In this document: positions 55,971-64,000 of the stretch, piece by piece
Layout of the letters: each line of letters starts with the position of its first letter
Numbering within the stretch: position 1 is the stretch's first letter
NCBI RefSeq assembly: GCF_000559085.1
Contig: NZ_JALN02000001.1
Coordinates: 1,116,001 to 1,180,000 of the forward strand
Reading direction: 5' to 3'
From: Mycolicibacterium aromaticivorans JS19b1 = JCM 16368
GTDB taxonomy: Bacteria; Actinomycetota; Actinomycetes; Mycobacteriales; Mycobacteriaceae
DNA: 64,000 nt
Program-made: the position numbers and the translations under genes
Notes under the pieces: model-generated
Told to the model about the DNA's origin: nothing
What the model saw: the letters and a program-made list of their open reading frames with translations, nothing else
The model's database searches: none

Positions 55971-56408
55971 ATGAGCACAGAGCGGCGACGAGATCGCGCC
56001 GCGCACAGTAAAAGGGGGGTGGACCAGTCCAATCCGGACACTGACATGTCAGCGCGCGACGAAGTGCTCGTGCGTGGGTTGATCGATTGGATTCCCTTGC
56101 AGCGGCTGCACTACCACACGGTAAGGGCGCACCCGGGTGAGCCAATCCAGACGATACAGCAGCGGGTCATGACGTTAATCCGCGATCTCGTCCAGGACGA
56201 TCTCGCGGAAATCGGAGACCTCAACGGTCCCGATGACCGGTTCGCGAAGTGGTCAACGTCCTTGAACGAATCACTGGATCGCGTCCGCCAGATCTACATC
56301 GACCGATTCGACGAGGACACCATCTGGCCGTGGTACGCATGGTTGAACCTGACCCCGAAGGGCGCTGCTATCGCAGAAGAGATCGAGCCAAACTTCGCGA
56401 GTGAGTAG
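55971..56408 (+). CDS. Small acidic protein, possible immunity protein
   Basis: This protein is 145 residues from ATG 55971, or 120 from ATG 56046. Its conserved-looking core runs from 'LVRGLIDWIPLQRLHYHTVRAH' to 'IWPWYAWLNLTPKGAAIAEEI' (landmarks). It has no signal peptide or membrane segment. I recognise this end motif only from short proteins that sit beside toxins in actinobacteria. It is convergent with a decayed type VII secretion substrate gene 14 bp away, which would fit an immunity role. Confidence 0.6.
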   Translation: MSTERRRDRAAHSKRGVDQSNPDTDMSARDEVLVRGLIDWIPLQRLHYHTVRAHPGEPIQTIQQRVMTLIRDLVQDDLAEIGDLNGPDDRFAKWSTSLNESLDRVRQIYIDRFDEDTIWPWYAWLNLTPKGAAIAEEIEPNFASE

Positions 56409-56422
56409 GGCAACAACCGTGA

Positions 56423-57011
56423 TCACAAACTGGTTGTAGCGGCGACGAATACGTCCATCGACTGGCGGTCGAACTCGTCGATCGTCGCCTCGAACCGCGG
56501 GAGCGCCTTCGCCTCGACGAACCTGGTCGACGGCGGAAAGTTCCATCGCCTTGGTCCGGATGCTCGCGGCTAATGTCTGTGCCTGCGTCTGCAACGAGGC
56601 GGCGTTGGTTGCCGTAACACGCCCGCGATATGATACCGAAAGGTCTTCTGCGACATCAAAACCCGCGCTCCGCGCCTGAGAGATTGCAGCGACCGCTCGT
56701 TGCTTGGTGGCGCTCAATTCCTCAGCACCCGCGCGAGCAGCCGCAGCGGCACTATGCAATTCGTCAGCCGATCCGATGACCTTCAAGCGATCGCGATAGG
56801 TGCGTAACTGCGCGGCGGCGGCCGCGACCCCATCCCACTGGGCACCTGCGGGAGAACCAGTCTCGTTTGCCACCTCGGTGAAGGCGTCCTCCCATGTGGC
56901 GGCGGTACTCGTCCAGTGCCCTGCTGCGGCACTGAGGTATTCGGTGCTCCAACCCTCGACCGCTGACAATGTCGGTATCGGCGTTGCGGGCGGCGTCGGC
57001 ACTGCCGGCAT
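56423..57011 (-). pseudogene. Frameshifted type VII (ESX) substrate or toxin N-terminal region
   Basis: Residues 1-163 read as a long helical protein beginning 'MPAVPTPPATPIPTLSAVEGWS', with 'AAAGHWTSTAATWEDAF' and regular Ala-rich helices typical of mycobacterial ESX-exported polymorphic proteins. At about 56522 the natural reading moves by one base: the other frame continues 'FVEAKALPRFEATIDEFDRQ' to a stop at 56423. The original frame instead runs on as Arg-rich nonsense, antisense to the next gene. Either the protein is frameshifted or a C-terminal domain was lost. Confidence 0.6.
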
Positions 57012-57015
57012 GAGG

Positions 57016-57305
57016 TTAACTGTCCACCGACGGCTTCAGCATCGCGAGCCGACGAGCAGCTTGCGCCTCATGCTCGGCGAAATCTGACGCGGTTCGACCC
57101 AGCGCTGTGCTTGTCACTTCCAAGCGAAGTGCCAAGGCTCCGGCGGCGACATTCACCGCATCGTGCAGCGCCTCCACAGCCACAGCGGCCGCGGGACCAG
57201 AGGGCCCGCGCGCGGGCGCCGCCGCTGGAATCACGGCTGTCGCCAGGGCCTTACACCGCGCAGCGAGTGCCCCCAAAGCGTCGGATCGACGTCCAGTCTC
57301 CCCAT
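57016..57305 (-). pseudogene. Frameshifted EspC-like (PF10824-type) ESX protein
   Basis: The ATG at 57305 begins 'MGRLDVDP', the standard start of the EspC-like family. One base is then missing near 57282, so the natural continuation 'DALGALAARCKALATAV' lies in another frame, which runs to 57016. Joined, the product would be about 96 residues of two helices ending 'SDFAEHEAQAARRLAML'. It is 4 bp upstream of the ESX-substrate gene, the usual pairing. Confidence 0.6.
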
Positions 57306-57487
57306 GAACCGAATATATCTACTCGCCCACATACCGCCAGTCACCTGCGCCACCCCGAAACCGGGTGCAGCAGGTCCGCTGAGATACAAGGTCGCTGGAA
57401 GACTGCGCTGCGGAGTGGCCGACACGAGCCGGCCCAATGCGGCCGAAACTCGCCTCAGCGCGGCCCCAGGCGAGTAATAACATTCCG

Positions 57488-57772
57488 ATGAAGACACTTT
57501 TTGCCGTCGTGTTGGTGGCTGCGGCACTGGTGGTGGCACCCTCGCCGGCTCGGGCCGACGATTGCGGCGCAGCGGCTGCGGCGCAGGACGCCACGGGATG
57601 CGTCGCCGTCAGCCCGGATGTGATGGTCGGGCCCGGGATCGAGCTGAGCCCCGGCGTCGTACCGCCCGTCGCCTCGCCCGATGATGCGGCGAATCAAGCC
57701 GCAGCCGGGCGCCCGCCGTGTCTGACCGGCAACGGAGTGCCGTACTACACCCCGGCCGACATGCCCTGCTGA
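57488..57772 (+). CDS. Small secreted protein with four cysteines
   Basis: This 94-residue protein has a clear signal peptide 'MKTLFAVVLVAAALVVAPSPARA' (landmark, residues 1-23). The mature part has Cys26, Cys38, Cys78 and the C-terminal Cys94, and is rich in Pro, Ala and Val. It is exported and probably disulfide-bonded. The arrangement of Cys at both ends resembles the repeat protein at 55562-55915. The function is unknown. Confidence 0.7.
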   Translation: MKTLFAVVLVAAALVVAPSPARADDCGAAAAAQDATGCVAVSPDVMVGPGIELSPGVVPPVASPDDAANQAAAGRPPCLTGNGVPYYTPADMPC

Positions 57773-57787
57773 CCGTTTTCCCACGAC

Positions 57788-57805
57788 GCCGGCACTGCTG
57801 CCGGC
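57788..57805 (+). terminator. Small hairpin after the secreted protein gene
   Basis: GCCGGCA-CTGC-TGCCGGC is a 7-bp perfect stem with a 4-base loop, 16 bp after the stop at 57772. It has no T-run, so it is only a possible terminator. The rest of the gap to 58020 shows nothing definite. Confidence 0.4.
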
Positions 57806-58020
57806 AGCGTTGGGGATCTGCTCGCCCCCGACCGGCCCCAACAGTAGGTGTTCGCCGAGCTGGGCCGCGGCATCCCTATGGGTGTAGGGTCGAATTAGGT
57901 TGAATTTCCAGCCTCGGTATACGTCGCAGGCGAGCGGTGCACGTTGCACCCGCAATGCGAGCCTTTCGGGCGCGTCCCACACACTTGTCACTTCCTTCTA
58001 GTGCTCATTGGAGCCATTCG

Positions 58021-58356
58021 ATGCATTTGATCGCGTCTAATTCGACCGTTGACCCGCCTACAGACCGACTGCAACTCTTTGCAGAGTGGTCCAACACCAC
58101 TGACGTTCGCGTCACCGCGGTTGGCGACGTCGACATGTCCACCGCCCGCGAATTCACCGACTACGTTTTCCGCCGTGCTGGTAACTGCCGACACCTCACT
58201 CTGGACATGACACAGGTGACATTCTTTGACTGCGCTGGAATTTCAGCGCTCGAGTGCATCGAAGAACGCTGCGATGAAGCGAACGTTGCACTCGAAGTCG
58301 AACCAGCACAATGTGTTTCGCGTGTCATGTCGCTCTGCGAGCAACTGTGCGCCTAA
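58021..58356 (+). CDS. STAS-domain protein lacking the phospho-acceptor Ser
   Basis: This 111-residue anti-sigma-factor-antagonist fold has 'VRVTAVGDVDMSTAREF' and 'HLTLDMTQVTFFDCAGISALE' (landmarks). The usual D-S-S/T-G phosphorylation motif is D70-C71-A72-G73, so the Ser switched by anti-sigma kinases is absent. It may be permanently active or work by another means. It is convergent with a Ser/Thr kinase gene 23 bp away. Confidence 0.8.
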   Translation: MHLIASNSTVDPPTDRLQLFAEWSNTTDVRVTAVGDVDMSTAREFTDYVFRRAGNCRHLTLDMTQVTFFDCAGISALECIEERCDEANVALEVEPAQCVSRVMSLCEQLCA

Positions 58357-58379
58357 GCGGAACCAGCTAGGTTGCGCAG

Positions 58380-59546
58380 CTAGCCCCGCTTATTGTCGCC
58401 CTTTCCGTGCCCGCGGCCGGCAGGTCCTCCCGGCGGGGGTTGCACGGGGGCAGGCTGCTCGACGACCGGGCTCGGCGGCGGTGCGACGCTCGGCGTTGGG
58501 ACGACGGGGGTGCTGGTGCTGACTGGTTGCGGTGCCGGCGTCGACGACGCCGGTTCCATCGCCAAGGCGAACGCCGAGACGGCGAGAACACCAAGGACGC
58601 CCGCCGCGATTCCGTACGTGCGCACCCGCTGCCGAGGTGGCTGCGGCCGGTAGGGGGCGGATGGAATCGGATGTCCTTCAAGGACTTTGGTTCCCGGTCG
58701 AGACCCCGCCGAGACGGCATCGCCGCGCAGCGCCCGCTGATCGCCGGCCAAGGCGGCGCGCATGTGTTCGGCACTAGCAAAGCGCTGCAACGCATTTCGG
58801 GCGATGGCACGGTCGATAACTGCGGCGAGCACTGGATCCACATCGCTACGCACCGCCGCGACGGGCGCAGGTGTGCTGTCCATGATCGCGTGCGCCAACG
58901 CGGCGGGGTTGTCTTGCGGGAACGCCCTTCTGCCCACGAGCGCTTCATAGCCCATCAGGCCGACGGCGTAGAGGTCGTCGCCGACCGACGCAGGAGCCCC
59001 GGCGACGCGCTCAGGACTCATGTAACTCATCGTCCCGACGATCTGGCCGGTCATCGTGTGCGCGGCACCAGCGGTCTTGGCGATACCGAAGTCGGCCACC
59101 TTCATCGAGTCACCCGGGGCCGAGACCAGGATGTTGCCGGGCTTGATATCCCGGTGTAGCACCCCTGCCGCATGGGCCACACCGAGACCGGCAAGGACGT
59201 CGTCCAGCATGGAGCGCACGTGCGACACGGGCATCGGCCCGCCGGCGATGATGTCGGCCAGTGTCTGCCCCGGCAAGCGTTCCAGCACGATGAACGGCGC
59301 GCCCTGGTGCTCGCCGAAGTCGTAGACCGTGACGATGTTCTGGTGGCAGAGTCGAGCAGCTGACCGGGCTTCGTCCTCGAACCGGTGCCGAATGCCCGGA
59401 TCGGCGCTCAGCGTCGGATGGAGCAGTTTGATGGCCACCGGCCGATTCAGCCTGGTGTCCCATCCCTCGCGGACCTCAGCCATGCCTCCGCGGCCGAGAA
59501 CACCGTGAATTGCATAGCGGTCCACGAGCATCTCGTGGCCGGTCAT
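58380..59546 (-). CDS. Membrane Ser/Thr protein kinase with a Pro-rich outer tail
   Basis: This 388-residue Hanks-type kinase has Gly loop 'LGRGGMAEV' (about 17-25), Lys40, Glu59, catalytic 'HRDIKPGN' with Asp133, Asp152 of DFG, and an activation loop with Thr164-x-Thr166 ahead of 'GTMSYMSPE', as in PknB-type kinases. One transmembrane helix spans about 311-330. The outer tail of 58 residues is Pro/Ser/Thr-rich with no PASTA domain. ATG 59546 follows GGAGAAG. It may sense or bind the cell wall. Confidence 0.88.
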   Translation of the reverse strand: MTGHEMLVDRYAIHGVLGRGGMAEVREGWDTRLNRPVAIKLLHPTLSADPGIRHRFEDEARSAARLCHQNIVTVYDFGEHQGAPFIVLERLPGQTLADIIAGGPMPVSHVRSMLDDVLAGLGVAHAAGVLHRDIKPGNILVSAPGDSMKVADFGIAKTAGAAHTMTGQIVGTMSYMSPERVAGAPASVGDDLYAVGLMGYEALVGRRAFPQDNPAALAHAIMDSTPAPVAAVRSDVDPVLAAVIDRAIARNALQRFASAEHMRAALAGDQRALRGDAVSAGSRPGTKVLEGHPIPSAPYRPQPPRQRVRTYGIAAGVLGVLAVSAFALAMEPASSTPAPQPVSTSTPVVPTPSVAPPPSPVVEQPAPVQPPPGGPAGRGHGKGDNKRG

Positions 59547-59912
59547 AACTTCTCCATAGCCACGATGATGGCGGCGCAAACCAGCCTCGATCGACCGGAG
59601 CGCTCGTCGAGGCGGTTTCTCGAGTGACTCATGGTGCGGATGAGCCTAGCCGCATCAGAGACTCTGCTGGTAAAACGATGGGCCACCCTTTCCAGATGCT
59701 GGGCACAACGAAAGGTGATGCAGCACAACGCAATGGTACGGATCGGGGCGGTAACGTCGCCGCGCGTCGTGGCGATAGTGATGACAACAACAGGCTCGAC
59801 AGTCCTGCAGATCGCCGGTCCAGGGGTATCACCGTGCCGGCGTCTCGCCAAGCAGCGACACGCACGTCCTACGACGGTAGCGGCCGGTGTTGCCAGACCT
59901 TAGGCCGAATTC
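59547..59912. other. 366-bp gap with no supported gene
   Basis: The gap lies between the divergent kinase and the small membrane protein gene. It must hold both promoters. A short stem (TGCGG and CCGCA about 10 bases apart, near 59640) was seen. Open frames here have no ribosome site and look like chance readings. Confidence 0.5.
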
Positions 59913-60221
59913 ATGCCACGCATCACTCGCGGCGGCCTCGTATCGGGGGCCGTGGTGTTCTCGTCCGCCGCCCTACTGTTCTTCGGTGGACACCGGTTCT
60001 GGACCGAGAACCATTCGCAGACGCCACCTTCGGTCGCCGCAGCGGACGCATCACTCGCGGCGCCCACGTCCGCCCGCGCTGCTCCACTGCCCACCTCAGC
60101 GAAACCCCGGGCCATGCCGTTGACGGCTCAACGGGCGCGGGAGCAGGCCATTCCGGCGGCTGTGGTCTTGATCATCGCCGTCGTCTCCGTTGCCGTGCTC
60201 TTGAAGCGCGGACGGACGTAG
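59913..60221 (+). CDS. Small two-pass membrane protein, unknown function
   Basis: This 102-residue protein has hydrophobic segments at about 8-26 and 80-97, with an Ala/Pro/Ser-rich outer loop between and a final 'LLKRGRT'. The first segment might be a signal peptide. I do not recognise a family. It may be taxon-specific. Confidence 0.55.
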   Translation: MPRITRGGLVSGAVVFSSAALLFFGGHRFWTENHSQTPPSVAAADASLAAPTSARAAPLPTSAKPRAMPLTAQRAREQAIPAAVVLIIAVVSVAVLLKRGRT

Positions 60222-60408
60222 CGAGCCACGCGTGCCGCCGGGCGACGACGGCCACCAGCGACAACACCATTTTCGCTGGTAAGGCTAACCAATGTCGCAG
60301 CTCACGCGTTCACCTGATCGCTCGGTCAGTCGCCTATTGGACGCTAGGCTTTTGACGCTTCGGTTAATACAGCGCCCGCGACCCGGGATGACCCTGCGAA
60401 GGAACCGT

Positions 60409-61620
60409 ATGAAGTTCGCGCAGTCGAGCAGGTTGTCCAACCTCTCGCACGAAGCGCCGGGGCCCATCGCCGAGCAGGTATCGCGACTCGAGGCAGCCGG
60501 ACACCGCGTCATGCGGCTCGATACGGGCGACCCGTTCCCATTCGGGTTCGAGGCGCCTGCTGAGCTGGTTCGCCACATCGCCGAGGCCCTGCCGAACTCG
60601 GCCGGCTACAGCCCCACCAAGGGGCTGCTGCCGGCCCGCAACGCCGTCGTGCAGTACTACTCCCTCCGCGATGTCCCTGGCATCGACGTCGAGCATGTGT
60701 TCCTGGGCAACGGCGCCTCCGAACTGATCGTGATGGCCATGACGGCCTTGCTCGACGAGCGCGACGAGGTCCTGGTGCCTGCTCCAGACTTCCCGGTATG
60801 GACCGCCGCGGTGAACGTCAACGGCGGACGCGCGGTCCACTATCGGTGCGACGAGTCGTCGGACTGGTATCCGGACGTCGCCGACATCGCAGCGAAGGTC
60901 ACCGCACGAACCAGGGCGATCGTCATCATCAACCCGAACAATCCGACCGGCGCGGTGTACCCATCCGAGGTGCTGACCGGCATTCTCGACGTCGCTCGCG
61001 AGCACAACCTGATCGTCTGTTCCGACGAGATCTACGACAAGATCCTCTACGACGACGCCGTTCACACCACGACGGCCTCGTTGGCACCGGATCTGCTGTG
61101 CCTGACTTTCAACGGCCTGTCAAAGGCTTACCGCTGCGCTGGATTTCGCGCAGGTTGGCTCGCGGTATCGGGGCCGACGGATCATGCGGTGAGCTACCTC
61201 GACGGACTGACCACCGTCGCCGGTCTACGCCGATGCGCGAATGTGCCCGGCCAGCAAGCGATTCAGATCGCACTGGAGGCCGATGGGTCCGACCACGACC
61301 TCACGCTGCCGGTCGGCGCGCTGCGCCAGCAACGCGACCGCGCCTGGGCGACACTCAACTCCATTCCCGGCGTGTCGTGCGTCAAACCCCGAGGTGCGCT
61401 CTATGCGTTCCCGAAAATCGACCTCAACGTGTATCCGATCCGCGACGACGAGCAGTTCGCGTTGGACCTGCTACTGCAGGAGAAGATCCACATCATTCCC
61501 GGCACCGGCCTCAGTTGGCCTGACCCCGACCACGTCCGGATCGTGATGCTGCCGCGGGCCGATGAGTTGGAAGCCACCATCGGGACGATCGGTCAGTTCC
61601 TGGCGACCTATCGCCAGTGA
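60409..61620 (+). CDS. PLP-dependent aminotransferase (AspC/AlaA-like)
   Basis: This 403-residue fold-type I aminotransferase has the PLP Lys in 'TFNGLSKAYRCAGFRAGW' (landmark), 'NPNNPTGAVY' with the PLP-contacting Asn, 'DEIYDKI' with the Asp contacting the ring N, and a C-terminal 'GTGLSWPDPDHVRI' with the substrate-carboxylate Arg. It resembles M. tuberculosis AspC (Rv0337c) but is a diverged paralogue. ATG 60409 follows GAAGGAA at good distance; earlier in-frame starts lack a ribosome site. Confidence 0.85.
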   Translation: MKFAQSSRLSNLSHEAPGPIAEQVSRLEAAGHRVMRLDTGDPFPFGFEAPAELVRHIAEALPNSAGYSPTKGLLPARNAVVQYYSLRDVPGIDVEHVFLGNGASELIVMAMTALLDERDEVLVPAPDFPVWTAAVNVNGGRAVHYRCDESSDWYPDVADIAAKVTARTRAIVIINPNNPTGAVYPSEVLTGILDVAREHNLIVCSDEIYDKILYDDAVHTTTASLAPDLLCLTFNGLSKAYRCAGFRAGWLAVSGPTDHAVSYLDGLTTVAGLRRCANVPGQQAIQIALEADGSDHDLTLPVGALRQQRDRAWATLNSIPGVSCVKPRGALYAFPKIDLNVYPIRDDEQFALDLLLQEKIHIIPGTGLSWPDPDHVRIVMLPRADELEATIGTIGQFLATYRQ

Positions 61621-61696
61621 CCACCGCCGAGAGTGCGGGATCTCGGTGAGGATCGACGCGACGACCGCCGAGTGCCCCCACGCTCGACGCCGGTGA

Positions 61697-63001
61697 CTAG
61701 CGCCGGGCGATCACTTTCAGCGTGATTTCGCGGCTCGGCTTGGTCGCAATCCCGCGCGCCACCGCGTGCGGCGGTCGCCCACGGCGTACAGGCGCGAGGT
61801 CGAGCCGTTTCATCAGGGTGCCGATCGCGACCGCCAACTCGTCGAGCGCGAACGCCGCGCCGATGCACCTGCGGTAGCCCCCGCCGAAGGGCGCGTACTG
61901 GAATGGCGATGGCCTTTCCTTCAGAAAGCGTTCGGGGGCGAAGGTGTTCGGGCTGGTCCACAGGCCGGGGTTGACATGAAGTGCGGGCAGCGCTATCCCC
62001 ACCACGTCACCGGCTGCGCAGGCAACACCGGCGACTGTGCGTGGCCCGGTGAGCCTGCGCAGGACGATCGGCACTGTCGGGTGGATGCGCAGGGTTTCCT
62101 GGATCACCGCGGCGAGGTAGGGCAGGGTGGCCAACTCAGCCGGTGTGTCGACGGTGGCGAGCTCGTCGAGCACGCGAGTGCGGACACGGTCGTCGCGGTG
62201 GATGTGGTGCAGCGCCCACGCCAGCGACGTGGAGCTGGTTTCGTGGCCGGCGGCCAACATCGTCCGCAGCTGGTCGCGCAGCATCTCGTCGGTCAAGCTG
62301 TTGCCCTCGTCATCGGTGGCGTCGAGAATCGACGCCAGTACATCGCCCCCGCGCTCACCGCTGCGTCGTCGTTCGTCGATCTGCTCGGACAACAAATCAT
62401 CGAGTTGGGTTCGGAAGGCGACCAGCCGGGCCCACGGGCCGTGCCCCGCGATATTGCGGCGCAGCCAAGGCACCAGCATCAGCGCCGCGCCACCGGATCG
62501 GAGCAACTGCGTTGTCACTGAGGAGAACTGGCGACGGCGGGCATCATCGGTGACCCCGAACACCACCCGGATCACCACGTCCAGGGTGATCGATTGCGCG
62601 GCGCGGCCCACCAACAGCTGATCGCCCGGCCGCAACGCCGCGATCTCCCCCTCCGTGGCCTCGGCGATCAGATCGAGATAGTCACGCATGAGCTCGCCGC
62701 GAAACGGTGGCGCCAGGACACTTCGAGCCCGGCGATGCGCCTCCCCGGAGAGCAAGATCAGCGAATTGTTGCCGACGACCGGCTCGATCGGGTTGGGCAA
62801 CGGCGCCCTGCACAGTGCCCCCGGCAGGGTGAGAACGTCGCGCGCCCCGTCCATGGTGGTGAAGAACAACACCTCACCCAGTCCGGGAAACAGCACCGTG
62901 AACGGTGCGCGGTCGGCGGCGTGGCGCCGGAAGAAACCCTCCGGGTCGATGCCGGCCCACGCCGCGCGCCCGAGTGCGGCCGCTGTCTGCAGCAGACTCA
63001 C
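61697..63001 (-). CDS. Cytochrome P450 (CYP110/CYP138-like class)
   Basis: This 434-residue P450 has oxygen motif 'AGHET' at 251-255, ExxR at Glu302/Arg305 and haem motif 'FGGGYRRCIG' with Cys379. 'FGGGYRRC' and the 'LRRLTGPRTVAG' region resemble the fatty-acid-type P450s of mycobacteria (CYP135/138), different from the P450 at 9903. No ferredoxin is next to it. GTG start overlaps the methyltransferase stop (GTGA). It probably oxidises the product of the two upstream methyltransferases. Confidence 0.87.
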   Translation of the reverse strand: MSLLQTAAALGRAAWAGIDPEGFFRRHAADRAPFTVLFPGLGEVLFFTTMDGARDVLTLPGALCRAPLPNPIEPVVGNNSLILLSGEAHRRARSVLAPPFRGELMRDYLDLIAEATEGEIAALRPGDQLLVGRAAQSITLDVVIRVVFGVTDDARRRQFSSVTTQLLRSGGAALMLVPWLRRNIAGHGPWARLVAFRTQLDDLLSEQIDERRRSGERGGDVLASILDATDDEGNSLTDEMLRDQLRTMLAAGHETSSTSLAWALHHIHRDDRVRTRVLDELATVDTPAELATLPYLAAVIQETLRIHPTVPIVLRRLTGPRTVAGVACAAGDVVGIALPALHVNPGLWTSPNTFAPERFLKERPSPFQYAPFGGGYRRCIGAAFALDELAVAIGTLMKRLDLAPVRRGRPPHAVARGIATKPSREITLKVIARR

Positions 63002-63738
63002 GGCAGCCTCGTGCGCCGTGCCAGCACAATGTGATTGCGACCAAGGCGGCTGAACTCGACGGTGATGGCAGGATCGGCGTGGGCGGCCAACGCACGGAAT
63101 GCCGAAGGGCTGTACGCACGCAACGAACTGATCAGACCGTCGTGGGCGAACGGCAGCAGCACGAAGGGCAGCATCGACGCCAGCCGCAGGAGGTGCACGG
63201 GAGCCGACGGCCGATACAGATCGCAGATCAGCAGCGTGTCCGCGACGCGGGTTCCCTCCGCCAGCACGCGCGCGGCCTGAACCGGCGGCAGATGATGAAA
63301 TGACAGGGCGAACAACGCGAGATCGTAGGACCGGTCGGGGGCGTCGATATCGGTGGCGTCGACGCGGCGGACAACCGCTCTCGGATCACTGCCGAGATCG
63401 CCTGCGGCGATGGTGGCCACCGATACCGGATCGACGTCGGTCACCGTGACGCGCGCGTCGGGGCGCAAAGCCAGCACTGCTCGCGACAGCGCCCCGTGAC
63501 CTGCCCCCAACTCCAGGATTCTCGGCTCGATGATGTTCGCGACGAGCGGCAGCGCCCTGGCAGCAAGGTGCTCGTGATCCCGCAGGATCCGGCCCATCCA
63601 GTCCAGAGACCACATCACCTGCCGCTTGACGCGATCGTTGACATCGTCGCGGTCCAGGTATTCCAGCCGGCCGGTCTGCAGACGCCGGTCCAACCAGGAG
63701 GCGTCGAATCCGGCGCGGGGCATGGTCGCGATATCCAC
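62998..63738 (-). CDS. Class I SAM-dependent methyltransferase
   Basis: This methyltransferase of about 246 residues has SAM site 'ILELGAGHGALSRAVL', acidic residue in 'TVTDVDP', 'FALSFHHLPP' and a C-terminal 'SAFRALAAHAD' region. The GTG at 63738 follows GAGGAG at good distance; ATG 63723 is an alternative. The substrate is unknown. It lies 14 bp after the upstream O-methyltransferase stop and is coupled to the P450. Confidence 0.82.
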   Translation of the reverse strand: MDIATMPRAGFDASWLDRRLQTGRLEYLDRDDVNDRVKRQVMWSLDWMGRILRDHEHLAARALPLVANIIEPRILELGAGHGALSRAVLALRPDARVTVTDVDPVSVATIAAGDLGSDPRAVVRRVDATDIDAPDRSYDLALFALSFHHLPPVQAARVLAEGTRVADTLLICDLYRPSAPVHLLRLASMLPFVLLPFAHDGLISSLRAYSPSAFRALAAHADPAITVEFSRLGRNHIVLARRTRLP

Positions 63739-63752
63739 CTGAGTCTCCTCGA

Positions 63753-64000
63753 CTAGCCGGAAAGCGCGTCGTCGACGACGGCCTCCACCACGCACAGCGG
63801 TGAGGCAGTCGGAACCACCCGCGTCATCCGGAACCCTGCGTGCGCCAACAACGTTCGGTACTCCTCGGCGGTACGTTCGCGGGATCCCAGGTTCAGCAGC
63901 ATCTCCAGATCCACCCAGTTTTCCGGCCCGTCACGCCCGTTGTCGCGGACGACCATCTCGACCAGCAGCACAGTGGTCCCCGGGACGGCCGCTGAACGGA
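63753..64000 (-). CDS. O-methyltransferase, 5' part outside window
   Basis: Only the last 82 residues are visible, in one open frame to the window edge. They contain 'TVLLVEMVVRD', 'VDLEMLLNLGSRERTAEEY' and 'LLAHAGFRMTRVVPT' (landmarks), the C-terminal end of a plant/polyketide-type O-methyltransferase (PF00891-like) SAM domain. It is first of at least three genes with the next methyltransferase and the P450, which suggests tailoring of a phenolic or polyketide product. Confidence 0.78.
   Translation of the reverse strand, partial: RSAAVPGTTVLLVEMVVRDNGRDGPENWVDLEMLLNLGSRERTAEEYRTLLAHAGFRMTRVVPTASPLCVVEAVVDDALSG

Overview
This is a high-GC actinobacterial chromosome segment, almost certainly from a Mycobacterium/Mycolicibacterium species. 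The main evidence is a complete nuoA-N operon, the fadE24-fadE23-fadB4 genes, an antigen 85 mycolyltransferase, a mycolic-acid-type methyltransferase, and a TetR-APH-aofH-hpx block. All of these keep the order and protein features I know from M. tuberculosis (Rv3137-Rv3171c neighbourhood) and M. smegmatis. Extra catabolic islands sit between these blocks, which suggests an environmental, fast-growing species. No tRNA, rRNA, transposase, integrase or CRISPR array was seen. Gene names and functions come from reading the protein sequences and from memory of families; no database search was run.

Layout. (1) 1-5445: the end of an MFS transporter, two small genes, hisN, then fadE24-fadE23. (2) 5446-17647: an accessory island lying between fadE23 and fadB4. 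It holds an aldo/keto reductase with a divergent MarR regulator that appears to start at ATT, and a ferredoxin-P450-PaiB-like-molybdoenzyme run. A TetR gene follows, then three mycofactocin-type SDRs, an aldehyde dehydrogenase, a double carboxymuconolactone-decarboxylase-domain protein and a second TetR. Two different palindromic operator types mark its promoters. (3) 17686-19737: fadB4 and fbpB, convergent around a strong hairpin terminator. (4) 19862-30114: a second catabolic cluster containing a homogentisate-dioxygenase-like enzyme, alpha/beta hydrolase, CoA transferase, HMG-CoA-lyase-like enzyme, S4 protein and mycolic methyltransferase homologue. After a TetR come an acyl-CoA dehydrogenase, an APH-type kinase and a small DUF6285-like protein, then SnoaL-like and YceI proteins. 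The dehydrogenase-kinase-small-protein trio resembles the LvaC-LvaA-LvaB module for 4-hydroxyacyl-CoA breakdown. A near-identical 27-bp element lies at both divergent promoters of this cluster. (5) 30188-46626: a degenerate response-regulator receiver (Rv3143-like), nuoA-N for proton-pumping NADH dehydrogenase, and an enoyl-CoA hydratase overlapping the end of nuoN. (6) 46718-55551: a metallopeptidase-like lipoprotein, an SDR, the Rv3167c-Rv3171c-like block with an added F420 oxidoreductase, and bluB. (7) 55562-61620: small secreted proteins, a decayed type VII secretion substrate pair next to a possible orphan immunity gene, a STAS protein lacking phosphorylatable Ser, a membrane Ser/Thr kinase and an aminotransferase. 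(8) 61697-64000: a P450 and two methyltransferases in one overlapping operon that runs off the window.

How the parts may work together: the islands look like CoA-linked and mycofactocin-linked oxidation routes. They would feed acyl-CoA and reducing equivalents into beta-oxidation and the type I NADH dehydrogenase encoded nearby. Each island carries its own local regulator with visible operators. The most novel signals are the shared 27-bp operator, the ATT start, the three in-frame 36-bp repeats at the CoA transferase start, and the twin-frameshift type VII substrate locus.
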